Shown piece after piece: positions 10,361 to 19,518 of a stretch of 64,000 nt of DNA. Below the pieces are notes generated by a model. The model was given only the letters and a program-made list of their open reading frames with translations. It did not search any database and had not been told where the DNA came from. The number at the start of each line of letters is the position of its first letter. Within the stretch, counting starts at the first letter, position 1. The translations under genes were made by a program, and so were the position numbers. The stretch comes from Gammaproteobacteria bacterium (lineage in GTDB: Bacteria > Pseudomonadota > Gammaproteobacteria > Pseudomonadales > Oleiphilaceae). The stretch lies in the NCBI GenBank assembly GCA_002747055.1, contig PDSQ01000025.1:120522-184521 (forward strand), read 5' to 3'.

Positions 10361-11572
10361 ATGGATGTAAGCGCAATTCGCGAAGACTTTCCGATTTTGA
10401 CGCAACAGGTCAATCACAAGCCATTGGTCTATCTCGACAACGCGGCTAGCGCACACAAGCCGCGCCAGGTTATCGATACCATCAGTCACTATTACATGAC
10501 GATACACTCCAATGTCCATCGGGGTGCGCATACTCTGGCCGATTACGCGACCAGTGCATTTGAGAACAGCCGTAAAACGGTGCAGCGGTTTGTCAACGCA
10601 CCGAGCAGTGACCAGATCGTCTGGGTAAAAGGCACAACAGAAGCGATAAACCTGATCGCCAATGGCTGCACCTCGATGCTCGGCCCGGGAGATGAAGTCA
10701 TTATTTCAGCCATGGAACATCATGCCAATATTGTACCCTGGCAAATGCTATGTGAACGTACGGGAGCGCAGCTCAAAATCATCGGAATCGATGATAACGG
10801 CGAGCTGGATCTAAGCCATTTTGAGTCGTTGCTTGGCCCGCAAACAAAAATTCTGGCAATAACTCATGTATCCAACGTGCTTGGCACCCGCAACCCGGTA
10901 GAGGAGATCATGGTCAAAGCCAAAGCATATGACGTTTTGACCGTTATCGATGGAGCCCAGGCCGTACCACACAAGCCAGTGGATGTGCAGGATCTTGATT
11001 GTGATTTTTACGCTTTTTCGTCCCACAAGCTATTCGGGCCAACCGGCATCGGCGTTCTCTACGGCAAACGGGCAAAATTGGAAGCCTTGCCACCTTATCA
11101 ATTCGGTGGCGAGATGATTGAACGGGTGACCTTCGAGAAAACCACATTCAATACCCTGCCCTATAAATTCGAGGCCGGCACCCCTGCCATTGCCGAAGCC
11201 ATAGGGCTGGCCGCCGCCATCGACTACCTTGGCTCACTTGATAGATGTGCCATCGATGCGCACGAAAATACACTTTTGACACAGTCTATCGAGCTGAGTC
11301 AAACCATTCCCGGCATGCGATTGATCGGTACCGCAAGCGACAAAGTGCCGGTGCTGTCTTTTCTTATCGACGGCCTGCATCCGAGTGATATCGGCACCTT
11401 GCTTGACCAACAAGGTATCGCGATCAGGACGGGTCATCACTGTGCGATGCCGTTGATGCAGCGGTTAGCCATTCCAGGAACCGCACGTGCCTCCTTTGCG
11501 TTTTACAACACAATGGAAGAAGTAGAGGTATTTTTTAAGGCCCTGGCCAAAATCCAGCGGATGTTCACTTAA
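10361..11572 (+). CDS. sufS: Cysteine desulfurase SufS
   Basis: PLP enzyme that takes sulfur from cysteine and passes it to SufE and then to the SufB scaffold. It has 403 residues. VYLDNAASAHKP opens the fold, MEHHANIVPWQ carries the PLP-stacking His, VIDGAQAVPH the PLP-ring Asp, and FSSHKLFGPTG the Schiff-base Lys. RTGHHCAMPLMQ near residue 360 contains the persulfide Cys in the short-loop type II (SufS) context. AGGAG at 10343-10347 lies 13 bases before the ATG and 10 bases before an in-frame GTG at 10358, so one extra residue is possible. It sits directly behind sufD. Confidence 0.96.
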   Translation: MDVSAIREDFPILTQQVNHKPLVYLDNAASAHKPRQVIDTISHYYMTIHSNVHRGAHTLADYATSAFENSRKTVQRFVNAPSSDQIVWVKGTTEAINLIANGCTSMLGPGDEVIISAMEHHANIVPWQMLCERTGAQLKIIGIDDNGELDLSHFESLLGPQTKILAITHVSNVLGTRNPVEEIMVKAKAYDVLTVIDGAQAVPHKPVDVQDLDCDFYAFSSHKLFGPTGIGVLYGKRAKLEALPPYQFGGEMIERVTFEKTTFNTLPYKFEAGTPAIAEAIGLAAAIDYLGSLDRCAIDAHENTLLTQSIELSQTIPGMRLIGTASDKVPVLSFLIDGLHPSDIGTLLDQQGIAIRTGHHCAMPLMQRLAIPGTARASFAFYNTMEEVEVFFKALAKIQRMFT

Positions 11573-11591
11573 TCATTTAGGAGGATCAGCC

Positions 11592-11948
11592 ATGAGCGTT
11601 CAACAGTTTGTTCCCCACATTGGCCTGAAAATGACTCCTCAAGCCATTGATCACACCCGTAGACAACTGAGTAAAAACGATCAGGCACTGGGCTTGCGTA
11701 TATCCCTAAAAGCCAGTGGCTGCTCTGGTTACAAATATGTCACCTCGCTGGTCATGCAAAAAGAAGATGGTGATGAAGTGCTGCATATCGCGCAAGGTAT
11801 CGACGTCTACATCAATCAAAAAGATTTACCCATCCTGAATGGCATAGAAATAGACTATGTCAGCAAAGGGCTGAATAAAATGCTGGTATTCAACAACCCC
11901 AATGCCACCGGCGAGTGCGGCTGTGGTGAGAGTTTTTCGGTCAACTGA
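11592..11948 (+). CDS. sufA: A-type Fe-S carrier SufA
   Basis: A-type carrier that takes Fe-S clusters from the SufBCD scaffold to target proteins. The 118 residues include the three ligand cysteines of the HesB/IscA family: one in ASGCSGYKY around residue 42 and the pair in GECGCGESF at the C-terminus. Length and motif spacing are normal. AGGAGGATCAGCC upstream of the ATG gives a strong ribosome site. It lies 19 bases after sufS, and its stop TGA runs into the sufT ribosome site. Confidence 0.95.
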   Translation: MSVQQFVPHIGLKMTPQAIDHTRRQLSKNDQALGLRISLKASGCSGYKYVTSLVMQKEDGDEVLHIAQGIDVYINQKDLPILNGIEIDYVSKGLNKMLVFNNPNATGECGCGESFSVN

Positions 11949-11955
11949 GGCATCT

Positions 11956-12501
11956 ATGACACACGAAAGAGAAGTCGTACTGACCAAAAGAGACATCGAG
12001 GCCAGGATCATTCCAGCAGGAACGGAAATAATCATCCCGGCCGATACATTTGTCACTATCACCCAAAGCCTGGGTGGCACCTATACAGTGGTCGTCAACG
12101 GCAATCTGGCACGGATAGAAGCGAAAGATGCCGATGGCCTGGGCAAAGAGTCCGCTTATAAAGATTTCGAGCCCCCCGAGGACGGCACGGTCGATAAAAA
12201 CCAGATATGGGAGGCACTCAAGTCGGTCTACGACCCGGAGATTCCGATAAACATCGTAGACTTGGGGTTAATTTACGACTGCGCCATAGTCAATGATAGC
12301 GGTCTGGGCAATAAAGTCTCCATTACCATGACACTCACATCACCGGGCTGCGGAATGGGGCCTCTGATTGCAGATGATGTGAAGCAACGGGTCGAGCATG
12401 TTCCTAACGTCGATCTGGTCGAAATCAATCTGGTATTTGATCCACCCTGGAATAATGACAGGCTGAGTGACGAAGCCAAACTTGAGCTGGGACTGCTCTG
12501 A
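11956..12501 (+). CDS. sufT: Fe-S assembly factor SufT (DUF59/MIP18 family)
   Basis: Auxiliary Fe-S maturation factor of the SufT subfamily. The 181 residues have an N-terminal part typical of SufT (IIPAGTEIIIPADTFVTITQSLGGTYTV) and a C-terminal MIP18/DUF59 domain from about residue 80: WEALKSVYDPEIPINIVDLGLIYD, then TLTSPGCGMGPLIADDV and VDLVEINLVFDPPWN. In SufT proteins the DPE motif and the Cys in PGCGM are conserved. The start at 11956 uses TGAGG, which overlaps the sufA stop. An upstream in-frame extension inside sufA is rejected. SufT is known mainly for maturing enzymes when Fe-S demand is high. Confidence 0.93.
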   Translation: MTHEREVVLTKRDIEARIIPAGTEIIIPADTFVTITQSLGGTYTVVVNGNLARIEAKDADGLGKESAYKDFEPPEDGTVDKNQIWEALKSVYDPEIPINIVDLGLIYDCAIVNDSGLGNKVSITMTLTSPGCGMGPLIADDVKQRVEHVPNVDLVEINLVFDPPWNNDRLSDEAKLELGLL

Positions 12502-12617
12502 CCCTGGATACGCTGATTTTACAGAACGCACCAGCACTACAGTATGCTCAATCCGCGCAACAGCACTCCGGCCGGAACCCAAAGAAACCGGCTTAAACAA
12601 TACCTTCAGGAAGCCGC

Positions 12618-13070
12618 ATGACCAATTTGAATCTATTTACACAAAGTCCGCTAGGCACCGAAATAAAAGCCGATGAAATACTGGAAGCTTTTTCATTTTT
12701 GGACGATTGGGAAGAACGTTACTCCTACATCATTGAGCTCGGCAATAAACATCCGCCCTTCCCCGACAGCGAAAAAACCGAAGCCAACCTGGTGCATGGC
12801 TGTCAAAGTCAGGTGTGGTTGCTGCATCACTATGACACTGCGAGCAATCGGATTTACTTCCTTATCGAAAGTGACGCAATGATCGTACGCGGCCTTGCAG
12901 CGATCATCCTGACACTGCTGAATACCAAAAGCCCGCAAGAGCTGGCGACGATCGATGTGGAAAACGTATTCGGCGAACTGGATTTGTTCCGGCATATCAG
13001 TCCGACCAGAGGTAACGGTTTGAGGGCAATGCTGAAAAAAATCAAGAATCTGGCAACGTCACTGGAATAA
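12618..13070 (+). CDS. sufE: Sulfur acceptor protein SufE
   Basis: Accepts persulfide sulfur from SufS, raises its desulfurase activity and hands sulfur to SufB. 150 residues. FSFLDDWEERYSYIIELGN near residue 25 and VHGCQSQVWLLHHYD around residue 56 match the family, and the Cys in HGCQSQVW is the sulfur acceptor. The C-terminal SPTRGNGLRAMLKKIK is also typical. AGGAAG at 12607-12612 supports the ATG. A gap of 116 bases separates it from sufT, but there is no terminator, so it probably belongs to the same operon. It closes the suf cluster. Confidence 0.95.
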   Translation: MTNLNLFTQSPLGTEIKADEILEAFSFLDDWEERYSYIIELGNKHPPFPDSEKTEANLVHGCQSQVWLLHHYDTASNRIYFLIESDAMIVRGLAAIILTLLNTKSPQELATIDVENVFGELDLFRHISPTRGNGLRAMLKKIKNLATSLE

Positions 13071-13199
13071 CGCAAACCAGAATTGGCGTACAGACTAGAG
13101 AAGAATAGAGCTATGTAGACCTTTCGCTAATGTCTTGCGTTAGCTATTTGACTGACAATGAAATCATCCTCGCACAAATGCTTGGGAGCCCCTGCCTTT

Positions 13200-15122
13200 A
13201 TGACTGCAAAGATAGCCGAAAAAGCGACCGAACTACACAATACCGGAGCACTTATATCTTTTTTGCGCCTCCACGCGCCATTCAATCAGATGGAGCAAAA
13301 CGAGCTGGCCTATCTGATCGAAAACTGCCAAATCGCCTTTTTTCCAAAAGGTCAACTGGTTCTATCTGAAGATGACGGGATTGTCAACGAACTCTATATC
13401 GTCAAAAAAGGCCAAATTGTGGGTGAGCGTTCGTCAGGTCGAAACGGGGAAACGCAGAATACCTTTTCCATCTCAGCCGGCGAGTGTTTTCCAATGGCAG
13501 CCTTGCTGGGTGAGCGGGCAACCCGCACCCAGCATCGCGCTGAAGAAGACTGCTTTTGTTTTGTTTTGCCCAGAAGTGCCTTTGCCAATCTTTTTTCACG
13601 ATCAAATACTTTTCGGGATTTCGCGATAAGAGGCGTCAGCAGCCTGCTCGAGCAAGCCAACAAAAAGGTCAAGACACAAGCCTCCGAAGCGGCCCAGGAT
13701 GGCTATTCACTGGACACAGTGCTGGGTGAAATTGCCAGTAACAACCCGATCGTCTGCGGCCCGGATTTACCACTGCGAAAAGCCGTAAAGCGCATGCACG
13801 AATATCAGGTCGGCAGCATAGTGGCAACTGACGAAACCCGAAAACCTGTCGGTATCTTCACCCTGAGGGATTTAAGGAAAGTGGTTGCCAGCGGCGAACA
13901 CCAATTCGATACCCAGTTAGCTGAAGTTATGACCCGGAACCCGAAAAGCTTGCCAAATACAGCCACCGCATTCGAGGCGGCCCTATTGATGGCTGAGCAC
14001 CATTTCGCTCATGTTTGTTTGACCAACGAGGCTGGCGAGCTGGCTGGCGTCATTTCAGAACGAGACATTTTCTCTTTGCAAAGAGTTAACCTGGTTCACC
14101 TCACTCGCGCTATAGCCAACGCCCCCAGCATGCAGGCTCTTATCTCTATTCGTGAAGATATTTCGGAACTGACCAACAATATGCTGGCCCATGGCGCCTC
14201 GGTTGTTCAGATCAATAAAATCGTTACCCTGCTAAATGACTACACGGTTCGGCGGGTATTGGAACTATCCATACAGGAGCACAACGGCACCCTGCCGGAT
14301 TTTACTTGGCTCAGTTTTGGCAGCGAGGCGAGAATGGAGCAAACCCTGGTCACCGACCAGGACAACGGCATCGTATTCCATACCTCAGAGGACAACCAGG
14401 AAGCTGACCGTAAAACGCTGATAGCGTTCGCCAAAGGTGTCAATCAACGACTGGATCAGTGTGGCTTCACCCTGTGCAAGGGCAACATCATGGCCTCGAA
14501 TCCCGACCTGTGTCTGACGCAGGCAGAATGGATCAATAAATTCTCCAGAATCGTGCAAACCACTACGCCAGAAAACCTGCTTCAATCCAGTATTCTCTTT
14601 GATATTCGAGCCATTTGGGGTGAGGAAGAATGGTTAGAAGAATTACGACAGCACATAGTAGCCAAAGTGACCAACAATACCTTGTTTCAAAAAATGCTGG
14701 CAGGCAACGCACTTTTAAACAGGCCACCGCTCACGATATTTAAAAAATTTATCACCAAAAAAGGCCCCGATAAAACAAAAACCATTGATCTGAAAACACA
14801 AGGTTTGAACCCTTTCATAGAGGGGATCCGCATTCTTGCGCTGGCCAATGGCATTATGACGACCAACACATTGAGCCGGCTGGAGGCACTGACCCACATA
14901 AAAGTCATCAACAAGCAGGATGCCGCCGCTTGGAACGAAGCCTATTGCTTTATACAAGTACTCCGAATGAAATTACATCATAAGCAAACACAATCCGGAC
15001 AATCTGCAACTAACCAGTTACCAATTCATAGTTTGAACCCGCTGGATGAACGCGTACTTAAGGAGTCGTTCCGGCAAGCACAAAGGTTGCAGCAAAAGCT
15101 GGAACTCAGGTATCAACTGTAG
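13200..15122 (+). CDS. cNMP-binding / CBS-pair / DUF294 nucleotidyltransferase-like protein
   Basis: A 640-residue putative signalling protein. Domains in order: cyclic-nucleotide-binding-like (about 15-150, with LYIVKKGQI and SAGECFPMAALLG); two CBS motifs (about 170-290, with GIFTLRDLRKVV and AGVISERDIFSLQ); a DUF294 GlnD-like nucleotidyltransferase domain (about 335-450, with LSFGSEARMEQTLVTDQDN, matching GSxxRxExxxxxDxDN); and DUF294_C (about 490-635). The frame opens at 13158, but GGGAG at 13184-13188 favours 13200. Such proteins are often encoded beside acetate-type symporters and a DEDDh exonuclease, as here. Ligand and target are unknown. By analogy with GlnD it may nucleotidylate a protein. 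Confidence 0.9.
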   Translation: MTAKIAEKATELHNTGALISFLRLHAPFNQMEQNELAYLIENCQIAFFPKGQLVLSEDDGIVNELYIVKKGQIVGERSSGRNGETQNTFSISAGECFPMAALLGERATRTQHRAEEDCFCFVLPRSAFANLFSRSNTFRDFAIRGVSSLLEQANKKVKTQASEAAQDGYSLDTVLGEIASNNPIVCGPDLPLRKAVKRMHEYQVGSIVATDETRKPVGIFTLRDLRKVVASGEHQFDTQLAEVMTRNPKSLPNTATAFEAALLMAEHHFAHVCLTNEAGELAGVISERDIFSLQRVNLVHLTRAIANAPSMQALISIREDISELTNNMLAHGASVVQINKIVTLLNDYTVRRVLELSIQEHNGTLPDFTWLSFGSEARMEQTLVTDQDNGIVFHTSEDNQEADRKTLIAFAKGVNQRLDQCGFTLCKGNIMASNPDLCLTQAEWINKFSRIVQTTTPENLLQSSILFDIRAIWGEEEWLEELRQHIVAKVTNNTLFQKMLAGNALLNRPPLTIFKKFITKKGPDKTKTIDLKTQGLNPFIEGIRILALANGIMTTNTLSRLEALTHIKVINKQDAAAWNEAYCFIQVLRMKLHHKQTQSGQSATNQLPIHSLNPLDERVLKESFRQAQRLQQKLELRYQL

Positions 15123-15137
15123 ATAAGAGAATTGATA

Positions 15138-15857
15138 ATGATCGGTAACTGGTTTAAAGCATCCGGAAAACGGGAAAACAAAAACTATAACAAGCGCAAA
15201 AACGGCCTTGCCAGGGTTTCATTAGGCCCGGTACCGGTAGAAACCCGATTGGAACACACGCGATTTACAGTACTGGACTTTGAAACGACTGGCCTGAATA
15301 TCCGCAAAGATGTACCAATCTCGATCGGCGCGATATCGATTTATCACAATAAAATTGAACTGGGAAATCAGTTCGAATATATCATTTACCAACCTCAGGT
15401 AAAGCCGGGAGAAGCGACACTGGTACATGGTGTCTCGCCTGAAGAAATTGAACAAGGCAAAGATCTGACCGATGCGTTAATTGAGTTCTATGAATATGCA
15501 GAAAATACGGTGCTGATCGCATTTCACGCACCTTTCGACAAAGCCATTCTGGATCGCGCCACAAAAGCAAAATTCAATTGTCAGGCGAAACATCATTTCC
15601 TCGATGCCTATGATGTTGGCCTCGCCTTTTTTCCAGAACAGGGCAAGCGGCTAAAGGGACTGGACAATTGGGCTAAAAGTTTTGGATTGGACGTTGAAAT
15701 TGACCGGCACCACGCCTCGGCAGATGCACTGATGACAGCGGAACTGATGCTGATTTTCTTAGCCAAAGCGCAATCTCAGGGTATTCATACATTAGGCCAG
15801 TTTCTGAGGAAGATGGAACAATCCCTGCGATTGTCAAGCGTTCAACACTCCTTGTAA
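15138..15857 (+). CDS. DnaQ-like DEDDh 3'-5' exonuclease
   Basis: 239-residue exonuclease of the DnaQ/epsilon superfamily. ExoI motif: FTVLDFETTGLN (Asp and Glu, about residue 45). ExoII: TVLIAFHAPFDKAIL (Asp). ExoIII: DRHHASADALMTAEL (His and Asp, the DEDDh type). HGVSPEEIEQG is also typical. An upstream in-frame TTG at 15132 is possible, but the ATG at 15138 with AAGAGA upstream is better. It starts 15 bases after the DUF294 gene and is surely cotranscribed with it. The partnership is widespread in proteobacteria but its purpose is unclear. Substrate (DNA repair, RNA or nucleotide) cannot be told from sequence. Confidence 0.9.
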   Translation: MIGNWFKASGKRENKNYNKRKNGLARVSLGPVPVETRLEHTRFTVLDFETTGLNIRKDVPISIGAISIYHNKIELGNQFEYIIYQPQVKPGEATLVHGVSPEEIEQGKDLTDALIEFYEYAENTVLIAFHAPFDKAILDRATKAKFNCQAKHHFLDAYDVGLAFFPEQGKRLKGLDNWAKSFGLDVEIDRHHASADALMTAELMLIFLAKAQSQGIHTLGQFLRKMEQSLRLSSVQHSL

Positions 15858-15868
15858 TAGAGACGACA

Positions 15869-15897
15869 ACCGCCGCGACACTATAGATCGCTGCGGT
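15869..15897. terminator. Hairpin between convergent genes
   Basis: ACCGC-C-GCGA (15869-15878) can pair with TCGC-T-GCGGT (15888-15897) with one mismatch and a 9-base loop. It sits between the stop codons of the exonuclease gene and the convergent cNMP-rhodanese gene, so it may serve both strands. There is no clear T-run. Confidence 0.4.
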
Positions 15898-15921
15898 AGA
15901 TCAACCATCGACTCAGGGATA

Positions 15922-17034
15922 CTAAGCCGATACGGCTTTTTCTCCAATGACTTTAGCCTGAATCGAATTTTGACACAAAATATGAGCGGCGACTTCGCTT
16001 CGCTGGCCACCCTCCTCGGTCAAATAGTACACCTTTGTTTTATCTAAGGTGGGGATTCGCTGGCGGAGATCGGATAGCGGAACATGCAGACATTGGGGCA
16101 GTGGTGCAAACTCGAATTCGGAGAAAGATCGAATGTCCAGAAGCTCGAATCTGGCAGCACCGTCTGCCGTTTCAGACAAATACTCGCTCTTGGTAACATG
16201 CTTCACCAGCGGATCGTTCAACAAGCTTTGAAACGACTCTTTATCCAAACGGGCAAGCAGCCCGTCTTCGTTCATAATCACCGTGGCCGAGCGTACAGTA
16301 TTCGAAATCAATGCCTCTTCGCCAAAATAGGAGCCACTGTTTAACCGGATAGGGCGAGATTCATCGCCCCCGATAATCACTCTCGCGCTGCCCTGCATAA
16401 GCAAATAAAAATAGTCGCCTTCATCCCCTTCTTGAACAATGACCTGATCCTTGCTCACCTCCACCTTGCTGAACTTGTTCAGCAGCATTTCCATATTTGA
16501 TGGCGGCAAGTTAAAAAACAGAGGAAACTCCATCAAACTGGTTATCCAGGTGAAGTGATCCTCGTCAAATTCCTCTTTTTCAGAAGCTAATGCCGTATCG
16601 GCCGCCGCATTCGTTGTATCTGACGTGCCCGCTGCCATTTGCTGCGTGCTGGATATTTTGTCTTGCTCGACTTCAGACCAACCCAATGCGCGATCGAGGA
16701 ACTTCTCATCAACCAGCAGCATATGGCCTTTCTCCATTGCCTTGACAGCCACCCCATCAGGCACTCTGCCGTTAATTGAGTTCAAGCAATCGGGGCTGCC
16801 AGCATCCAGTGTTTGCGAGGAAAAAAAGCCCTTTTTCACTTTAAGCTTGCCGTGCAGCAAATAGTATACAAAATCCAGACTGTGTGACTTGTTGAAAACC
16901 ACTTCCCCGGGTTCAAATGTCAACACCCGGCTACCCTTCAATACCTGAGATAAGTATTTTCGTGACAATTGACTCAAAGGCGAATACTTCGCCATCAAGT
17001 CTTCGGTTATTTTAAGCTCTTTAAGTAATGACAT
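15922..17034 (-). CDS. Dual cNMP-binding-domain protein with rhodanese-like C-terminus
   Basis: A 370-residue protein with two cyclic-nucleotide-binding-like domains and a rhodanese fold. The first cNMP domain (about 25-120) is weak. The second (about 165-285) is better: VSKDQVIVQEGDEGDYFYLLMQGSA and SGSYFGEEALISNTVRSATV resemble the cyclic-nucleotide pocket, where the Glu in FGEEAL and the Arg in VRSAT are conserved. The C-terminal rhodanese region begins with ARFELLDIRSFSEFEFAPLPQCLHVPL. Its active-site loop reads YYLTEEGGQRSEVAA, with no Cys at the usual CxxGxRS position, so it is probably not a sulfurtransferase. It is convergent with the DUF294/exonuclease pair, and shares an effector type with it. 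Confidence 0.85.
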   Translation of the reverse strand: MSLLKELKITEDLMAKYSPLSQLSRKYLSQVLKGSRVLTFEPGEVVFNKSHSLDFVYYLLHGKLKVKKGFFSSQTLDAGSPDCLNSINGRVPDGVAVKAMEKGHMLLVDEKFLDRALGWSEVEQDKISSTQQMAAGTSDTTNAAADTALASEKEEFDEDHFTWITSLMEFPLFFNLPPSNMEMLLNKFSKVEVSKDQVIVQEGDEGDYFYLLMQGSARVIIGGDESRPIRLNSGSYFGEEALISNTVRSATVIMNEDGLLARLDKESFQSLLNDPLVKHVTKSEYLSETADGAARFELLDIRSFSEFEFAPLPQCLHVPLSDLRQRIPTLDKTKVYYLTEEGGQRSEVAAHILCQNSIQAKVIGEKAVSA

Positions 17035-17127
17035 GCCGAGATTCCATCTGTTTGAGAGTTTTTACCATTGCGCTATACAACAAATATACACGTCCAGGGT
17101 CTTCAGACCAGGCAGTCTAGCACAAAA

Positions 17128-17150
17128 AAGGCGCCGTATCAGGGCGCCTT
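17128..17150 (-). terminator. Rho-independent terminator of the symporter operon
   Basis: AAGGCGCC at 17128-17135 pairs with GGCGCCTT at 17143-17150 around a 7-base loop. Read on the minus strand, the hairpin is followed by TTTTTTG. It lies about 48 bases after the symporter stop, so it ends the DUF4212-symporter transcript and shields the cNMP-rhodanese gene. Confidence 0.85.
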
Positions 17151-17197
17151 AACTATGGTTATTACTCTGTCTGACTTAACTCTTGTTATCGCTATGC

Positions 17198-18976
17198 CTA
17201 GTGGTCGGCAACCGGCGCCGTCGCTCCACGAGGAATTCGAATGTCTTCGACCAAAGTCTGAATACGCTCTGGCGGTGCTGGCGTCACCTTGCTTACCAGG
17301 AAAGACACGATGAAGTTAAGGATCATACCAAAGGTACCGATTCCTTCCGGAGAGACTCCAAACAACCAGTTATCCGCTGTGTTGGCAGCAGGATTGACAA
17401 ACTTGAAGTAAACGATATAGCCAAAGGTGAAGACCAGACCGGTCAACATGCCGGCTATCGCGCCTTCCTTGTTCATTCTCTTGCTAAAGATTCCCATCAG
17501 AATAACCGGGAAGAAGGATGCAGCGGCCAGACCGAATGCGAAGGCCACCACCTGCGCCACAAACCCAGGCGGATTGATACCGAAGTAACCGGCCACCGCG
17601 ATTGCACAGGCCGCTGCGATACGTGCTGCCAGCAGCTCCTGTTTTTCCGAAATATTGGGCGCGATATTACTTTTCAACAAATCATGCGATATCGAGGTTG
17701 AAATAACTAGCAGCAATCCTGCCGCCGTGGACAGCGCCGCTGCCAGACCACCGGCCGCGATAAGCGCGATTACCCAACCAGGCAACTGGGCTATTTCCGG
17801 GTTCGCCAAGACCATGATGTCACGATCCACATACAGCTCATTGGCATTGTCTGTCGGTGCGTTCTTTAACACGCGCTGGCCACTCGAACCCAGCACATCA
17901 TCCTCGAACGATGGCTTACCGACAAATGCCTTGCCTGGAAAATACTGAATCCTGCCGTCTTCATTTTTATCCTGCCAAGCGAGCAAGCCTGACTTCTCCC
18001 AGTTCTGGAACCAATCGGGCAACTCCTGATACTTGGCATCCGACACGGTTTCAATCAAATTCACACGAGCGAAAGAAGCGACCGCTGGCGCTGTGGTATA
18101 TAAAATAGCGATAAACAACAAAGCCCAACCGGCCGATACCCGAGCGTCGGACACTTTAGGCACAGTGAAGAATCGAACGATAACATGAGGCAGACCGGCA
18201 GTTCCCACCATCAAAGCCACGGTAATAAAAAACACATCCACCGTGTCCTTGTGCCCGGAGGTATACTGGTTAAAACCAAGTTCCTGGGATAACCCGTTCA
18301 GTTTATCCAGCAGGTAAACACCCGATCCATCATTGACCGTACTGCCAAAGCCCAGTTGCGGGATAGGGTTGCCGGTTATCATCATTGAGATAAAGATCGC
18401 GGGGATCATATAGGCAAAAATCATCACGCAATACTGCGCCACCTGGGTGTAGGTAATGCCTTTCATACCACCTAGCACAGCGTAGAAGAAGACGATACCC
18501 ATACCTATCAATACGCCCATATTGATATCGACTTCCAAATACCTGGAGAAGACGATACCGACACCTCGCATTTGTCCTGCGACATAAGTGAAGGAAATGA
18601 AGATAACGCAAACCACGGCGACCATTCGCGCCGCTTGTGAATAATAACGCTCCCCAACAAACTCAGGCACGGTAAACTTACCGAATTTACGCAAATATGG
18701 TGCTAGACACATCGCCAACAGCACATATCCGCCGGTCCAGCCCATCAAATAGACGGCTCCATCTCGACCGACAAAAGAAATAATCCCCGCCATCGAAATA
18801 AACGAAGCGGCAGACATCCAGTCCGCGCCGGTCGCCATACCATTGGCGATCGGATGGACACCTTTACTGGCAACGTAGTACTCACTGGTCGAACCGGCCC
18901 GCGACCATATCGCAATGCCGATATACAGCGCGAATGTCGCGCCGACAAATAGATAGATTAAGGTTTGCGTATCCAC
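17198..18976 (-). CDS. actP: Sodium:solute symporter, cation-acetate type (VC_2705-like)
   Basis: 592-residue inner-membrane transporter of the SSS/SLC5 family with about 13 membrane segments, of the subfamily usually paired with DUF4212. Typical stretches: the N-terminal YLFVGATFALYIGIAIW segment, GSTSEYYVASKGVHPIANG, MATGADWMSAASFISMAGI, YAVLGGMKGITYTQVAQYC and AAALSTAAGLLLVISTSISHDL near residue 410. An insertion of about 75 residues between segments (FPGKAFVGKPSFEDD region) is normal for this subfamily. The likely cargo is acetate or another short carboxylate with sodium or protons, inferred from the family. It lies 15 bases after the DUF4212 gene and is divergent from a transporter-like sensor kinase. 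Confidence 0.93.
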   Translation of the reverse strand: MDTQTLIYLFVGATFALYIGIAIWSRAGSTSEYYVASKGVHPIANGMATGADWMSAASFISMAGIISFVGRDGAVYLMGWTGGYVLLAMCLAPYLRKFGKFTVPEFVGERYYSQAARMVAVVCVIFISFTYVAGQMRGVGIVFSRYLEVDINMGVLIGMGIVFFYAVLGGMKGITYTQVAQYCVMIFAYMIPAIFISMMITGNPIPQLGFGSTVNDGSGVYLLDKLNGLSQELGFNQYTSGHKDTVDVFFITVALMVGTAGLPHVIVRFFTVPKVSDARVSAGWALLFIAILYTTAPAVASFARVNLIETVSDAKYQELPDWFQNWEKSGLLAWQDKNEDGRIQYFPGKAFVGKPSFEDDVLGSSGQRVLKNAPTDNANELYVDRDIMVLANPEIAQLPGWVIALIAAGGLAAALSTAAGLLLVISTSISHDLLKSNIAPNISEKQELLAARIAAACAIAVAGYFGINPPGFVAQVVAFAFGLAAASFFPVILMGIFSKRMNKEGAIAGMLTGLVFTFGYIVYFKFVNPAANTADNWLFGVSPEGIGTFGMILNFIVSFLVSKVTPAPPERIQTLVEDIRIPRGATAPVADH

Positions 18977-18991
18977 TCTCTTCTCTCCTTT

Positions 18992-19258
18992 TTATTCTTC
19001 ATGCACATCGTATTTGCGATCGAGCGCCGCCATACGAACAACGTAAACAAAGATCAATATCACGAAGGCATAGATCGAGCCTTGCTGCGCAAACCAGAAT
19101 CCAAGAGGGAAACCGCCAATTTTTATCGCATCCAATGCGTCTACAAATAGAATTCCAGCACCGTAGGAAACGGCGAACCAGACAATCAACAGCATACTCA
19201 ATAACTTAAGATTCTCTTTCCAGTAGGCCTCGGCCGCCTGTTTTTTTTGCTCTGACAT
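18992..19258 (-). CDS. DUF4212 small membrane subunit of the symporter
   Basis: 88 residues from the chosen start MSEQKKQAAEAYWKENLKLL. Two membrane segments are visible: LLSMLLIVWFAVSYGAGILF and GSIYAFVILIFVYVVRMAAL. GFPLGFWFAQQGSI between them is the DUF4212 signature. These proteins are almost always encoded just upstream of the large SSS symporter, as here, and probably form part of it. An in-frame ATG at 19273 would add five residues (MGEDI). Neither start has a strong ribosome site; I prefer the shorter form because homologues normally begin so. Confidence 0.9.
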   Translation of the reverse strand: MSEQKKQAAEAYWKENLKLLSMLLIVWFAVSYGAGILFVDALDAIKIGGFPLGFWFAQQGSIYAFVILIFVYVVRMAALDRKYDVHEE

Positions 19259-19518
19259 AATATCTTCACCCATTTTTTTTCAGACATGACTTATTGTCAC
19301 AGGGAGGCCAAGATTAGAGTCTTTGCAAACAGTGAGATATACGACTTTGGTCAATACGCCGTTCTACTTTAGTCTGATAATTAGCTGGATAGTCAATCTA
19401 TCGATACCGAGGCAACACATTGACTATTTTCCGGGGTTTACCTCACAGATTTACGATTATCCAGTCATTAAACTGATTTTCTAGTACACTTGATATAAAC
19501 CGAAAAGATTGACAACCA

